From Dichetophora obliterata (lineage: Eukaryota > Arthropoda > Insecta > Diptera > Sciomyzidae), in assembly GCA_963920525.1 (NCBI GenBank), contig OY986438.1, positions 46,848,288 to 46,912,287 of the forward strand: 64,000 nt of DNA, read 5' to 3'. Shown here piece by piece: positions 1 through 12,082 of the stretch. How positions within the stretch are numbered: the stretch's first letter is position 1; each line of letters opens with the position of its first letter. A model generated the notes under the pieces. The model worked only from the letters and a program-made list of their open reading frames with translations. It had not been told where the DNA came from and did not search any database. The translations under genes and the position numbers were made by a program.

Positions 1-43
1 AAAAAAAAAATAAACCCGAGTAAAAAAAAACTTTTTTGGCTAA

Positions 44-190
44 GGCCAAACAGCGGCCGTACAAGGCTTAATTTCAAAATATTTGTCTCGGCCGTACGAG
101 GGTCGTAGAAGGGTCGTGTGCAGAACTTTTTGGCCAAACAGGGGCCGCACAAAGTCCGTTTTTAAATAATCTTGGCCGAGCAGTGATTAT
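44..190. repeat. GC-rich duplicated unit, period about 88 bp
   Basis: Two imperfect copies begin at 44 and 132, each opening with GGCCAAACAG followed by GGCCG and ACAA; each also carries a second GGCCG some 50 bases further on. The segment is much richer in G+C than its A+T-rich surroundings and another GGGCCGCTG lies near 318. It may be the inner part of a longer repeat that starts left of the window. No coding potential was seen. Confidence 0.4.
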
Positions 191-1514
191 TCTACAATGA
201 AAAGCAGTTTTTCAATTGGAACTTCATACGAAAATAAATTAATGTAAAACGAATTAAAAAGTTGTTTTATACATTTTTGTATTTAATTAATATTTTTTTT
301 CATTGCCATTAACAGCGGGCCGCTGTTCGCCAGCTCATATTATTGCTCAGGAACAGCTTAAGGTATTATATAAATGTAAAAAATATGCTTTTATACACCG
401 TCATCATGTTTTTTTTTTTGTGTCTAAGGCAAATTAAGTTTGGAAAATACTTTTCAAAAGCAAAAGCTTTAATTATTCTTTAAGTAATACATTAAGCCAA
501 TCAACGCGTCTTATTTTTCATTGGTTTTGTTCGGATAATAATATCCCAATTTGTAATAATACAAATATAACTCGCTGATGAGAAGCACCGTTCTGATTCT
601 ATGCTAGTTGGAGAAATAGTTGTACGATAATCGTAAGCAATTTGTAAGTTTCGATAACGATTGCCTTCACCACAGCACAAAATTATTTCCTACGTTAGAA
701 TATCTGACAATTTTTAAATACATTGCTGATTTCTCAATGTTGCATATTCTTCTAAGACTTTGCAGTCTTTTCTTTAGTGATTCACACTCATCGTCCTAAC
801 AATCTTTTTCAGCCTAATAAAAATTTTTTTTAATTTTATATTCATATCAACTTTAATTGAAATGGTTGCATTTACATGAATATTTGTAATATATTTTTTT
901 TATTTTTTTTTTATTTAAAAATCCCGGAATCTCGGTAGCAAATCCCGGGATTTGAAGGGGCTTAAATTTTCCAATAGACTCCTTAACTACTTGATGGATT
1001 TTTATAAAACCAACATCCAACGATGCCTAAAATAACTGAGCTGAACATATGCTATATAAAATTTGCCACCCCCATTTTTTTTGCCACAATTCACACAAAA
1101 TCGAAACATACTGCGTACAAAAAAGTTCAATTTCGTTGGAATGTTCATATAATTACTCAATAATTATATTTTAAATGGACATGACCGCACCTGTGCCATC
1201 CACATCATTGACAAACAAAAGGTGAGTGGGGAGAAAAATCAGATCGGATCGTCGACACCCACAATAGAGCAATTTTTATTGTTCGATAACTAGATAAGAT
1301 AAAATGATGAAATTTAGTGATCCAAAAAGGAAAAAAAGGAAAAAGTGATCGCGGCCGAACCTAATACAAGCCGACACGGATAAATTTCTATAAGTTGGAA
1401 CTCGCAAAGCTATGATGATTAAATTTAATCAAAAAAAAATATGAACATGTTGTCTATGAGTTTGATTGCACCACTCACACGCCTACAAAAGAGCATGTTA
1501 TTCAACAAATATAT
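191..1514. other. A+T-rich stretch without a recognised gene
   Basis: No exon, RNA gene or terminal repeat pair could be supported. One exact 14-bp palindrome, AAATCCCGGGATTT, lies at 940-953, preceded by a partial copy of the same motif near 920. Confidence 0.4.
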
Positions 1515-2935
1515 GCATTCAATATTGAAAAAATTCTAAGAATAAAATAACTTTTACAAAACTTTTTGTTTTTATATCTATAAGGTCTTTTTTTAAGGTT
1601 AGAATTTAAAACTTTTTAAATTAAAAATTATAACAGTGCGCAAGTGTAAAATTTGTTTAGTTTGTATGTGATTTTAAAAAAACAAAACGCGTTTGTGTTA
1701 AACTCATTTTTAAATGATTTAAAGGCGATGTAGAAGGGCAGGAACCACGCGAACAACGGCTTTGGGCAAATGCCACTAGAAATTTCGTTTACAGGTTGCA
1801 AAAAGCGCAAGAATCATGTGAACTGCGCCTTAGAGCAAACTCTGTGAGAAACAGGATAAACAGAGCACAAGAACGTACGAGCGAAAGGCAGACGTAACTT
1901 GATGAACAAAGAGCAAGAATTTTGAACCAGAGAAATTCTGTACTAGGCCCAGCACATTTGAGTAACGTGGCATCTAAATACTTATCCGAAATTTTAGCCA
2001 AACATATCATATTGTTCAAGAGATGAAAATATATAAAAAATTTTATCAAACAAAAAACATATTAGCTCACCTCTGAGGAGATCAATTGTCTGTTTTTTTC
2101 GCAAACAAAATGTTTTCAGGGAAGGAACAACTTGAAAAAGTTGGCAAGGTAAAGTTATTTTAAATCAAATTTCTACCATAGTTAATTCTGCAGAAGAGCT
2201 GCAACAAAAAATTTTTCCGGATCTCGTAAACAATTGTACAAATTAAAATTAATTTTGCGAGAGGGCAATTTTGTCGCCAAAAAATACCACGGTCAATCAA
2301 CTTACAACTTTTACAACAGTAGAAGGGCATAGATGTTCGGAATTATAAATCGGTGAATACGGTTCTTGATCAGAATGAGGTGGTTAATTAAGTTGCAGTG
2401 TCGAGTTTTTAAATTCTTTAAAGCCCCATGAGTTCCTACTTGTAACCTCAGCCAAAATGCTGGAGCATTTATAATGCTATTGAGAAATTGAGATTCACTA
2501 AGACTTTGCAATGGCACCAGGCCCTCGGTTAAAAAATTATTGCCATATGTTATTGAGGCTACTAACTGGCATGCCATTAGGGTTCAAGAGGCTAAAATTT
2601 CAAATCCGTCTGAATTTCGTTGTGTCTTTTAACAAATCCCAAGGAGAAATACTGAAAAAAGCAGGACTTGATTCGACCGAAAACTGCTTTGGGAGTCCAA
2701 ATAATTTTTTTTTTGACACCAAATGGAAGATCTCTAAATATTGTGTACGCAGAAGCATTACAATAATTACAAAAGACTTTAATAAAAATGTACGTAAACA
2801 TACTTAACATTTACATAATACATGTTACATTTCTTGTATTCACTATTAAAAAATTCTTAGATTAAAATTATTTTTACAAAACTTTTTTTTCGTAATATAG
2901 TTAAGTCTTTTTGTAAGATTAGAATTATATATTTT
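1515..2935. repeat. Flanking direct repeats around the Helitron remnant
   Basis: A segment of about 100 bp at 1515-1620 recurs in the same orientation at 2838-2935, and more weakly near 3110-3180. Shared landmarks are TTTTTACAAAACTTTTT-like tracts followed by AAGTCTTTTT and a TTAGAATT block. The first two copies bracket the decayed helicase, so they may be internal repeats or ends of one degraded element. Confidence 0.4.
1727..2810 (+). pseudogene. Decayed Helitron (Rep/Helicase) protein remnant
   Basis: Two separate protein traces lie in order on the plus strand. At about 1733-1980 one frame, broken by a single stop, encodes three imperfect repeats of about 23 residues rich in Arg, Gln, Glu and Asn (landmarks QEPREQRLWAN, ELRLRANSVRNR, RQT-stop-LDEQRAR); such arginine-rich repeats occur at the amino end of Helitron-type ORFs. 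At about 2505-2700 the sequence resembles the C-terminal part of a Pif1-type Helitron helicase: an NGTR-like block, then FKRLKFQIRLNF and FNKSQGE followed by KKAGLD, matching the family's usual motif VI region (FKR..FP..LAF....NKSQGQ...VGLD). The rest of the protein between these blocks is missing or unreadable, with stops and frameshifts. It is a dead copy, but it shows that a source family for the non-autonomous Helitrons elsewhere in the window exists or existed. Confidence 0.55.
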
Positions 2936-2939
2936 AATC

Positions 2940-5440
2940 TTTAATAAAACACTTTGATTAAACATTTAAAAAATGTAATTGACTTTTTACTGGGATAGCA
3001 AAGTTATGGTAAAATTAGTAAGTTAAAAAGACTGTCCAAGACCGGGTACATATGCTCTAATAAATCATTTTTCAAGCAGATCTTGTGTAAATTTATCCAA
3101 ATATAAAAAGTATTCATTTATCTTAGAATAAACTTCTTTTTACAAATTAGTTTTTCCTTCTTTGCTATTAATTCAATTCAACTTAAATTAACTTTATCTC
3201 AACCAGGTCGGGTAGTCTGCAAGTATTTATTAATTTCATTGCCTGATTAAAAACCATTTGAAAACTTAATGTTCGGGAGGATTATTAAAATAATATGATT
3301 GCATGCTTATATTTGTAAAAATAAAACAAAAAGTTTTCAGCGTAGGTCGTATGAAAAATGGTATATGGCATCTTTGGCTTGAGGTTGAAAAATTATTTTA
3401 ACAAAAAGGTTAAATACAATTAACACTAAACACATTTTACTTCTGAATGATATACCTCAATAAAACATTCGATATCGACTTGTACTAGTTATTTTACAAG
3501 GAATATTTTAGCGCTTCTCACACTCACATGTCCTTTACTAACAACTCGGAGCATTCACTTGCGCACCAAATAAACAACATTCACATAATCACTAAATAAT
3601 TGTACTAACAATTAAAATTTATGGTTCTTAAATGTATTGCAAGCTTTTATAAGCATTATTTCCTCCCCCCCCCCCCCCCCCCTCTGAACACAGCCTGCAA
3701 TAAAACTACTTTCACCAACATATGTTTGGCCGCCTCATTGAAAACCAAGAGAGCACCGTTTAAGCTATAGACGACGCATATCCTAGGCTGTGAACAAAAA
3801 ACACGTTGTTGCAGCCTATGTTGCACCATGACAGTGGCGCAAAAAGTGTTAAACTCTACAATTATTAAGATTAGCTTATAAAATTTTAATTAATATCATA
3901 AAGATTATAAAAATCATGTTTAGCTTCGAAATAAGTGAGTGTAAAGTGTTGTGAATTTATGAATATTTCAAAATAATACACCGCTGCGTACCGAATTGAT
4001 TTGAAAATTGTTTATTTTTAGTGTCGTAAAATACAGCTAGATAATTGTTGCCCATAGTTAAGTTGAATGCAACAAAATTAAACTTCATTAAACTAAATGC
4101 AACAAATTGGAGACACAGGCACTAGCTACTTTTTGTTGTACAGAACGAGCATTAAGTGTCAAAATATCGAGCAATGGTCAGTAACTTGCAATACTTTATA
4201 TGCACCACGCATGCGCAAAAGTAGTCAATGCAAAGCCGCTGCTCTGCCAACATGTTTGCATTGTGTCTACAAGCGATGGAATCAAATTTTAACTATCGTC
4301 ACAGTGGTAAATAATTTTCTGAAAATAGTAATACAGAGTGTAGAAAAACTGAAAACTAAAGCAAATAATAGTTTAGAGCAACGCTGTTGTAACTATGAAA
4401 TCAAACATTAAACTAACATTATTCAGTTAATGTTTTATAATTATTTTTAGTATGAATATAAAGCTTTCTGTATGTATCGAAAATTAATTTAATAGATCTT
4501 TTAATGAATTCATGAGACTCTGATTAAAAAATATACGCATTTAAACGCTTCGAAGGCTATAAAATATTTTCTTATGATTTTTTTACCAAACAAAACTTGA
4601 ATAAAAACTAATTCAATGTTTATTGTATTCGCTCAAATATTCGCACATATACACACACACATTACTTCACGCACGCATGCAAGCAGCGCCTGTCTGGTTT
4701 TTTTTACATCCTGCTGCTGCGGCGGGAGTCAGATGCTGGTCCTGATTTTGTTACTTCTTGTTTTTCGTACGGTAAATCGACGCTTTTCTCGATGGGAAAT
4801 TAACAAGAAACAATTACGTACGAATTCGCGCATGCGTGGTGCACCTCGGCACAACGCCTCGCATCAATTCGCAGTCATGCCATCGTTTACTGTGCGTTGT
4901 TATTATTTTTATAGTTGCAACAACAACATCAGGAGACAGTAACACCAACAGCAACAACTACTACGACGACAACTGCAGCTAGCAAGCAGAACAAAAACAA
5001 CAACAGCAACATCAACATGTTCAGCTGTTAGTTGTTGCTTGGTGAAAATAGAGATTTTTATCAACCGCCCGGCAACGATGCGTCTTTTAAGTTGTTGTGC
5101 ATCTTAAAAAATGTGGCACCACCACTGACCATCCACTTGATGCATGCAAAACTTTATTTATTGGATAATTAGGATTTGTCTTATTGGGGTAATAAGCAGT
5201 CACAGCGTGTTAAGCTCATGCACTTGCACAGTGGGACAGATTAAAAAATGCTCACAATATATAAAAATACATATTTTAGGAATGCAATAAGAAATAAAAA
5301 ATTATTTTTTGAGATGAAAAAATCGCACACAATATTTAATGCTCTTAGATTATTTAGGTTATGAGACATTAAAAGTTTGTAAGCTTGTCTGCTTGAAACT
5401 AGTCGAACAAAGAAATTTATCAATATGTTGACATAGAATT
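2940..5440. other. A+T-rich stretch without a recognised gene
   Basis: A run of 18 cytosines lies at 3665-3682. The reading frames at 4097-4411 and 4616-4942 have no recognisable domain and low-complexity content. CAA/CAG-type tracts occur at 4915-5030. Nothing here can be called a gene. Confidence 0.4.
3665..3682. repeat. Homopolymer run of 18 C
   Basis: An uninterrupted C run is visible. It is the only long G or C homopolymer in an otherwise strongly A+T-rich window and is a likely length-variable or error-prone site. Confidence 0.9.
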
Positions 5441-5449
5441 ATACTAATA

Positions 5450-7490
5450 TTTTTTTATTTTATTTTTATTTTTTTTATTTTTATTCAGGTTCTTTTATAG
5501 TACGATATAAGCATTAGCTTGAAAAAACAAAAAAAAAAAAAACAATAATACTAAACTATACAGTCATAACAACAAGTATATACTTAAGGTTACGTTAAAT
5601 TTTTAAAAGAAAGAAAGAAAGAAAGAAAGCTATAATAAATGTTATGTATATTAAATGCTAAATTGAATCACATCGCAATTATTTTTTAAGAATTAATAAT
5701 ATAGAGTAAAGAATACAGGAAATAGATTAAAATAGAGTCATGAAACTATGAAGTAGAGAAGAAAGATAGGATAGAGCGCCTAAAATTACCTCTCCCACTA
5801 ATCTCTCTTAACCAACGAGGCAAGCATTCCACAATTTAATGGCGTTAATGAAAAAAAGATGAGACGAATGTAACGAATAATGCCTAGGGACTATTAAAAC
5901 ATGACTTCTTCTTGAAAGACAAAACTGGAGTTTTTCAAACAAGTAGCGAGGTGTTTTTTCATGTATGATTTTATGGAGATACATACAGTACGAGCACTAA
6001 GATATGTAGTTAGGTCACATCCAATTATAGCGTTTCTGAACGTGGAAGGTGGTCAAATTTTCGCAAACCATATACGTAGCGTGTTGCATAATTAAAAGCA
6101 ATCTGTAGTTTTAATTGGAAGGAGGAGTCGAGTTTACTATACACTGTTTCTGAATATGAAATTAAAGGTAAGATCAATTGTTTTACCAATTTACTTTTTA
6201 AATCAACAGGAGTAACACTAGCAGACATTCTTAAATTACGAAGGACATAATAAACTTTTTTTACAACACTATTAACGTGGTCAACACAAGACAAAGATGA
6301 ATTTATGACAAAACCAAGGCTTACTGCTTTTGATACCACATTTAGCTTGCTAGTTCCAATAAACAGGTCAGGGACATAATCAACACAAGTTTTACTCTTA
6401 CAGATGGGAAGGACATACGATTTGGCAGCATTGAGTTGAAGCCCATTACATTTAGCCCATTCATCAATGCTACTGAGATCTTCATTCAACCTGACGCACA
6501 GATCATCAAGAAGCCCAGTTCGCCGAGACAGATAGAGCTGGATATCATCAGCGTACGCATGAACAAAAGCGTGCTTACATGCATTAAAAATGTCATTGAT
6601 TAACAAAGAGAATAACAGCGGGCCTAGAATGGAACCTTGTGGGACGCCACTTTGTACAATTTTATACGATGAAAACATTTGACCGACATTGACTCTTTGA
6701 ATTCTGTTACATAAATAATTAGACAAAAGATTGACAGCACTATTATAAAACCCAAAGAGAAATTTAAGCTTTTGACACAAGTAATTATGGTTTACTTTAT
6801 CAAAGGCCTTGGAAAAGTCAAGTAAACAGAGTAAGGTCATAGAGCCAGCGTCATATTCAGGCCGAATATCATCAAGCACTTTCAAAACTGCAGAAGAACA
6901 CCCATGTCCTGCCCTAAAACCCGACTGGTATGGTGATAATAGTTTTTCTGAGATAAGTATTTGCTTATTTGTTGCGACATAATTTTTTCACATATTTTAG
7001 ACAATGGCGACAGAATGCTTATTGGCCTAAAATCATTTACAACAGAGGGATTTTGCTTTTTAGCCACAGGTAGAACGGTAGCAATTTTCCACATGTCAGG
7101 AAAGGAAGAAGTTATGAAGCAACTATTTATAATGTGCGTAAGGGGACTAATAATGTAAGGCAGTATAAGTTTAATGAATTTGATGGGAATACCATCTTCC
7201 GCGACTGCATTAGATTTTATCTGCGAAACACAATTCCCAACGTCGAGTTCGTTAACTGTTTCGAACTCGAAAGATTGTTGCATAGCCAGGTTAAAATTAA
7301 GATTAGGATTATCGGTGCAGGTAACAGAAGTATCGACAAAGAAATTATTTAGGAGTTCAGGATCTTCATTACATTCAGAGCGGTTATTATTACACAAACC
7401 AAGTCTTCTTATGTTGTTCCACAACGTTTTGGTTTGAAGAGACAAATTTAGTTTATTAGAAAATATCTGACCTTATTATAAGCTAAGTGT
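5450..7490 (-). mobile_element. CR1/L2-like non-LTR retrotransposon, copy 1 (5'-truncated)
   Basis: On the minus strand the element begins near 7490, inside the linker between endonuclease and reverse transcriptase, and runs to an A+T-rich tail near 5450. The translated order is linker, complete RT fingers and palm, thumb, and a C-terminal block ending in a WNALP-like signature near 5800. The 3' untranslated part (about 5745-5450) ends in a tail that on the minus strand reads as irregular AAAAAT-like units. It contains an (AAAG)n run at 5606-5629. The same family recurs at 39,975-44,345 (minus) and 50,720-52,930 (plus). The RT has no RNase H domain after it, which together with the DFSKAFD and SGVPQGSILGPLLF style of motifs favours the CR1/L2 group over I, LOA or R1; the exact clade is not settled. 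Confidence 0.8.
6025..7445 (-). pseudogene. Reverse transcriptase of LINE copy 1, frameshifted
   Basis: The coding trace lies in two frames. The upstream part (7445 to about 6945) gives the linker and RT blocks with DFRPISILSPLSKICEKIM. After a slip at a short A run near 6940 the frame changes and continues as SGFRAGHG, LLDFSKAFDKVNH, SGVPQGSILGPLLFSLLIND and the catalytic YADDIQLY, through to about 6025. Both aspartates of the YADD box are present. A second frameshift near 6000 separates the C-terminal block (IHEKTPRYLFEK-like, then VPRHYSLHSS, LFFINAIKLWN) from the RT. A full element would carry an apurinic endonuclease upstream; it is absent here. With at least two frameshifts and 5' truncation the copy cannot make a working protein, but the sequence is well enough preserved to suggest moderate age. 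Confidence 0.85.
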
Positions 7491-9146
7491 AAGTGGAATA
7501 TGCTGAATGAGTAACATGAAATATTAAACTGTAATATACTCTGCCTCAAAAGTGATAACTCAACTTATAATATGTCAATATTTCTCAGTGAAAATTATTT
7601 CTAAATAATCTAAATTTTTATTGAAAACGCTACTTAACAAACTAACACTTGTAACTTTTCGGAGAAATAAATCAATATGTATTAAAGGTGAAATTTACAC
7701 ATTTTTTTAAAAGTAAAAGGTCGATAACTATTTTGGACCAAAACTAAAACTTCGTTTACTCTATTTGTATCAGTATTATGGTTTTATTTTGATGAATTAT
7801 TTATTTTTCTTAAGAAAAAAGCTAAGCGACTTTGATTTTCACAAAAATAAGTTCTAACTTCCGTTTTAATAAAATTACTTTAAAATAGGAGAGATTATGT
7901 CAAGGCTGAACTAAAACGAAAACAAAAACTTTGTTGGCCATTTCAGCCCTTGAAAAAATGTTGATCAATTTTTAATTTCTCGAACACAAATGATCGCGAA
8001 TTGAACCTACAAGTTTTATGCCGACAATGAACGAGTTTTGTTTTCAAAAGCTTTGCATGCCATTCATTACTCTCTGAGGTTTTTCAGCGTCTGCAGAGAG
8101 GACAACTTCTTAACTAACCCAGTGGTAAATGGACACATGACGCAACCAATAATTTCTTATATATAATGTAGCTGCAGGACCTCCGAAGTCTGTTTACAGT
8201 TTTCAATTTCATTTGTTTCGACATGGCCGCTAAAACACTGATGACATCTACCTTACACAGTAAGCGACAATGTGAGTAGGTATACACAATATAGGAGAAA
8301 ACAAAAAAGTGACGCACAAAATTGGAGAGAACACAAATAAATTGATCGACAATCTTCTCTACTCCAAAAACACAACGAAAATGAAAGAAAAAACACCGAA
8401 AAGAAGCAAACAAATGCAAATGACTCCACAAATTATTTCTACAATAAAATTTTAAATTTAATGAACGAAGTTCTTACTTTTTATCTAGCACTTCAGAGTT
8501 AATGTTTCTAATACTTTATTTTATATATAAAAAATTGTTCTGGTTTAAAAAAAAAGATTAATAGTTTTCGCAAACATACTTTACTGCAAAAGTTCCTGTT
8601 GGAAAACACGATGTTGCTACACAGACGAATGAAGTCAAACTGTTGTTTTGGCAATGCAAATAAAATTATATGAGCACAAACAAGATTTCATTTCCGCTTA
8701 CAGTATTGCATTACAATGTCATCACCGACAAATTTTTACAAGCGGTAAGTTGTTATAAAAATAAATTAGACAAGAAAGTCCACTAAAATACCTATGCAGT
8801 CAATATGTTTATAAAATAACTTAACTGGTGGCTACCAAACCTCGCTCCAGTAACATGGCTACCACACTGGGGTAATTACTTGCACACACAAGAGAAATCG
8901 CTCTCAAAACTAGAGATTTCGATATTTTAACTTACAAAAATAGTAAATAAACTTTTTGTGTACATGCTTTTGATGTTCCGATAGTGTATAATGCTTATCT
9001 CAAATATGTATTCGAAAAAAACAAAGTCTTGAAATTTGTAAGAATGTTTTATTTAAAAAAAAAATAATAAAAAAAGAACTACCCCACGTGGCAGGCAAGG
9101 GTTAAATAATATCCATATAGACCAGTGATGGCGAAACGCACACAAC
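7491..9146. other. Stretch without a recognised gene
   Basis: No exon or repeat pair could be supported. A GGGTTAA preceded by GGCAGGCAA at about 9093-9114 would read on the minus strand like a piggyBac-type end (TTAACCCTTGCCTGCC), but no partner end was found. A possible hAT-like CAGTGATGGCGAAAC start at 9123 is likewise unpaired. Confidence 0.35.
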
Positions 9147-9150
9147 TTAA

Positions 9151-9353
9151 CCGTAGTCCAACGGTGGTGTAGAAAACTACATATTTTTAATATTTATATA
9201 TTTCCAAAACCGTTTTGTTTTGGGATAAGAGCAAGTTACATGATTTTTATTTTATGCTAAGTGTAGACCGAAATCATGTTCCTTGTAGAATCGCAATTCC
9301 TCATCAACACCTCAACGTGGAATTTAAAAGTTTTTCTCAACGTAGGACTACGG
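9151..9353. mobile_element. Short TTAA-flanked MITE, 203 bp
   Basis: CCGTAGTCCAACG at the left and its near-exact inverse (CGTAGGACTACGG) at the right form terminal inverted repeats (12 of 13 positions), and both ends abut TTAA (9147-9150 and 9354-9357). TTAA duplication is the hallmark of piggyBac-type transposition. The TIR is not the usual CCC-start of piggyBac MITEs, so the superfamily is inferred from the TSD only. Non-coding. Confidence 0.6.
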
Positions 9354-9842
9354 TTAAACTCCTTGCATGTATGTGTAACGTTTAAAGCTTTTCACTGAAA
9401 GAAATCATACGTTAAAGCATTTTTAAAGATTTCTGAAAGCTTTATGTAAAAAAACAATAAATCGACGTGGATTGAAAAATTATGAAATCATATTAAAATA
9501 GATTACTTGTTCATTATATATTATTATTGCTTATTATTAGGGCTAGGAATCTCATGCACTAAAAATTCGAAAATATGCGCATATAACAAGCACTTAAAAC
9601 TATGCGCTAAAAACAGTTAAAATATGCAATTAAAAATATTTTTATAATACTTTATTATCAGTACAAAAATTAATATTGCATGTCATTTAAGGAAGCTTTT
9701 AAGCAAAAGCGGTTAAAATTAAAGCATATTTTAGAAGATGATTTCTAAGAAAATATGTCAACTATATATACAAACAATTTAATTTTCATGTTAATTTAAC
9801 ATCATCAACAAAATAAAAAATTTTTTTAACATATATTTTATA

Positions 9843-11280
9843 CTAGCTGATATACCCGGTGTTACTCGGGAGTCTTTTATATAAACATTTTAATATACAC
9901 TTTTCGATTAAATGTTTTTGTAAATTTTGGAATTTTTTAAAAACATGTTGAATTTAAGTATTAGACCACTATAAAAATATTAGTTAAAAAATTTACCAAG
10001 CTTTTTTAACGAAGAAATAATTTTATCACTGTTTTTTACAATCAAAAACTATTTTTTAGTTCTAAACTGAATTTACTGGTTACTGGTAAGCATGTTACTT
10101 CTTGCACTTCGCTAATGAAAATCAAATTTATAAAAATCTTCCTACAATTTTTTAGTAGTTTTTCCAGTTGGAAAATAACAATTGGATTGTCTCTAAATTA
10201 AAAATTAATGTAAATTGAGTCTGATAGTTGATGCAATTTCTTGAATCTTCTGAATTCCTGTTTTATAGCAAAAAGGTGTAAGTTAAAAAAGCATTCGCTT
10301 TTTAATTTTTATTTTAGTATATACAGCAACCTGCAACAATATTATCGACGTTAACAGTTGATCGACATAAATTCAGCAAGAACAGTGCAAGAAGTGCCAT
10401 TATGTTATTTGCTGCAAGTTTACGCTGTATGCCAAAAGAACTAAATTGAGTAACAGTTACTGACTTTTCTAAAATATTGGAATCGTGTTGGTAATGCAGT
10501 ACTTATTTCTAATTTATAATATTTTCCAGCATACTTTTCAGCATACTTTCGGTAAGTACGCAATTGAACCGAAAAATTTGTTCAATGCAGCCAAGCTTAC
10601 AACCATAAAATAATTTTTGCGCTTAGCTGGAAGAATTTTTGCAAATAAATGCTATGTCATATTAAAGGTAGCCAGATGTGCAATTTTTAATTGATTTCAT
10701 TTTTACAACAGCAACAATTTTTGAGTCATTTTCTGAGTAAAAAGTCAATATTTTGGACCTTTTTTGACATAATCATAAAACATATATACACTGACTTAAC
10801 GGTACAGTTCCAACCTATTTCTGTGAAGTGATTTTATTGAACTTTTGAACAAAAAAAAATTTTAATGAAATATATTAATGGACAGCTGAGATATTTGCAC
10901 CGAAAGAGCAAACTTTGATTTTCATGTCGTTTTTTTCTCATTCTTAGGTAACGATGTTTTATGAAAAAGTCGTTGTACTGAAAATTTCTCCAATTTTGAA
11001 GATATGTGAGTGTTTTTGATGTCAAAATAAGAAAAAATTTATAAAATTAAATACACAAAAATTTTCGATGGTAAAAAGTTTTATAATAGCAAAATTACCG
11101 TTAGTTAAAAAATTTTAAAGGGGGCGTGGCAAAAACTAAGTATGTAACATTTTAAGTTGGGATAAACCTAATATGTGTACTTAGTTTGAGCGAAATCCGT
11201 TGAGCCGTTTAAATTTGTATAAAGGCCAAACAAACAAACAAACAAACAAACAAACAGAAAATGAGTTTTATTACTATAGA
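9843..11280 (-). mobile_element. Non-autonomous Helitron, 1.44 kb
   Basis: Read on the minus strand the element starts TCTATAGTAATAAAACTC, has a (TTTG)n tract close to the start (plus-strand CAAA repeats at about 11,228-11,256), then a GGCTCAACGGATTTCGC block, and ends in CTAG at 9843-9846. A small stem-loop (CCCG, 8-nt loop, CGGG) lies about 12 bases before the terminal CTAG. The flanks are A before TC and T after CTAG, the classical Helitron target, and there is no TSD. The same architecture is seen in the element at 36,773-37,574. No Rep or helicase is encoded, so it would have relied on a helper. Confidence 0.75.
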
Positions 11281-11313
11281 TATATAAAGATGGCACTGAA
11301 GTTGGTGTGCTTA

Positions 11314-12082
11314 GGTTAGGTGTGGTGAAAGTGGCTGCTTCAATTGAAACACACCTAGGCCAATGAGGCCCATTGTGGTACCACAGGGTTGATTCCCATT
11401 CTCTATTTAAGCCAGCTTGAGCTGTTCACAAAGCTTAGGATTCGGTATACCGATATTTCCGAGAGTTCTTCGAGGTCTTTGAAAAACCAGTTGTTTAAGT
11501 GAAGAAAACGTTTTTGAGCCAGCGCTGGGCAAGTGCAGAGAAAGTGTTCTGTAGATTCCCCCTCCTCCTCATCTCTACAGCTTCTGCAAAAGTTGTTGTG
11601 GGGTATGTTTAATCTTTGAGCGTGTCTGCCAATAAAACAGTGCCCTGTCAGGATCCCTATTATGGTGCTAATGTGGTCTCTACTGAGAGAAATGAGTTCT
11701 TTTGAACGCTCAAGATTGAGTTTAGGCCAGATTTGTCGTATTATATTACAAGTGTTACCTGCTGACCATCTATTGTTGGTTTTGATGCAGGATAACTCAT
11801 GTGTAAGGAGTTTACATGTGGTAAGAGGAATACCAAGTTTTGTCTTTCAGAGGTTTCAGATGTTATTTTAACAGTTCCTAAGGCTTTCAAAGCGGCTTGA
11901 CTGTCAGAAAGTATGCAAATATCCATGGAAGATATTGTATTTACCTGAAGCCAAGTTAACGCTTCATGTATAGCAGCGATTTCAGCTTGAAATACACTGC
12001 AGTGGTCAGGGAGCCTAAAGGCAAAATTAAAGCTTAATGCTTCTGAGTAGACTCCTCCACCTACTTTGCCATCTAGTTTTGA
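11314..12082 (-). mobile_element. 5'-truncated LINE with RNase H, flanked by a 15-bp TSD
   Basis: The segment lies between two exact copies of AAGTTGGTGTGCTTA (11,299-11,313 and 12,083-12,097). On the minus strand it encodes, with stops and shifts, an RNase H domain (GGGVYSE, CSVFQAEIAAI, ILSDSQAALKAL) followed by GHCFIGRHAQRL and a Cys/His cluster (FCRSC ... EHFLC). RNase H downstream of RT occurs in the I, LOA and related LINE groups, so this is a different family from the CR1/L2-like copies. The 3' end is at the left. Everything upstream of RNase H is missing, typical of target-primed reverse transcription that stopped early. Confidence 0.85.
11741..12070 (-). pseudogene. RNase H domain fragment of the inserted LINE
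   Basis: RNase H hydrolyses the RNA strand of RNA-DNA hybrids during retrotransposition. Visible in one minus-strand frame is the block with the second catalytic acidic residue (FQAE) and the third (DSQAALKAL, where the Asp is retained). The frame closes at 11,741. It belongs to the 15-bp-TSD insertion and has no start of its own; it cannot act as an independent gene. Confidence 0.75.

Noticed and set aside
9093..9114. piggyBac-like end (TTAACCCTTGCCTGCC on the minus strand)
   Set aside because: No matching inverted partner within the searched distance; at most a solitary remnant.
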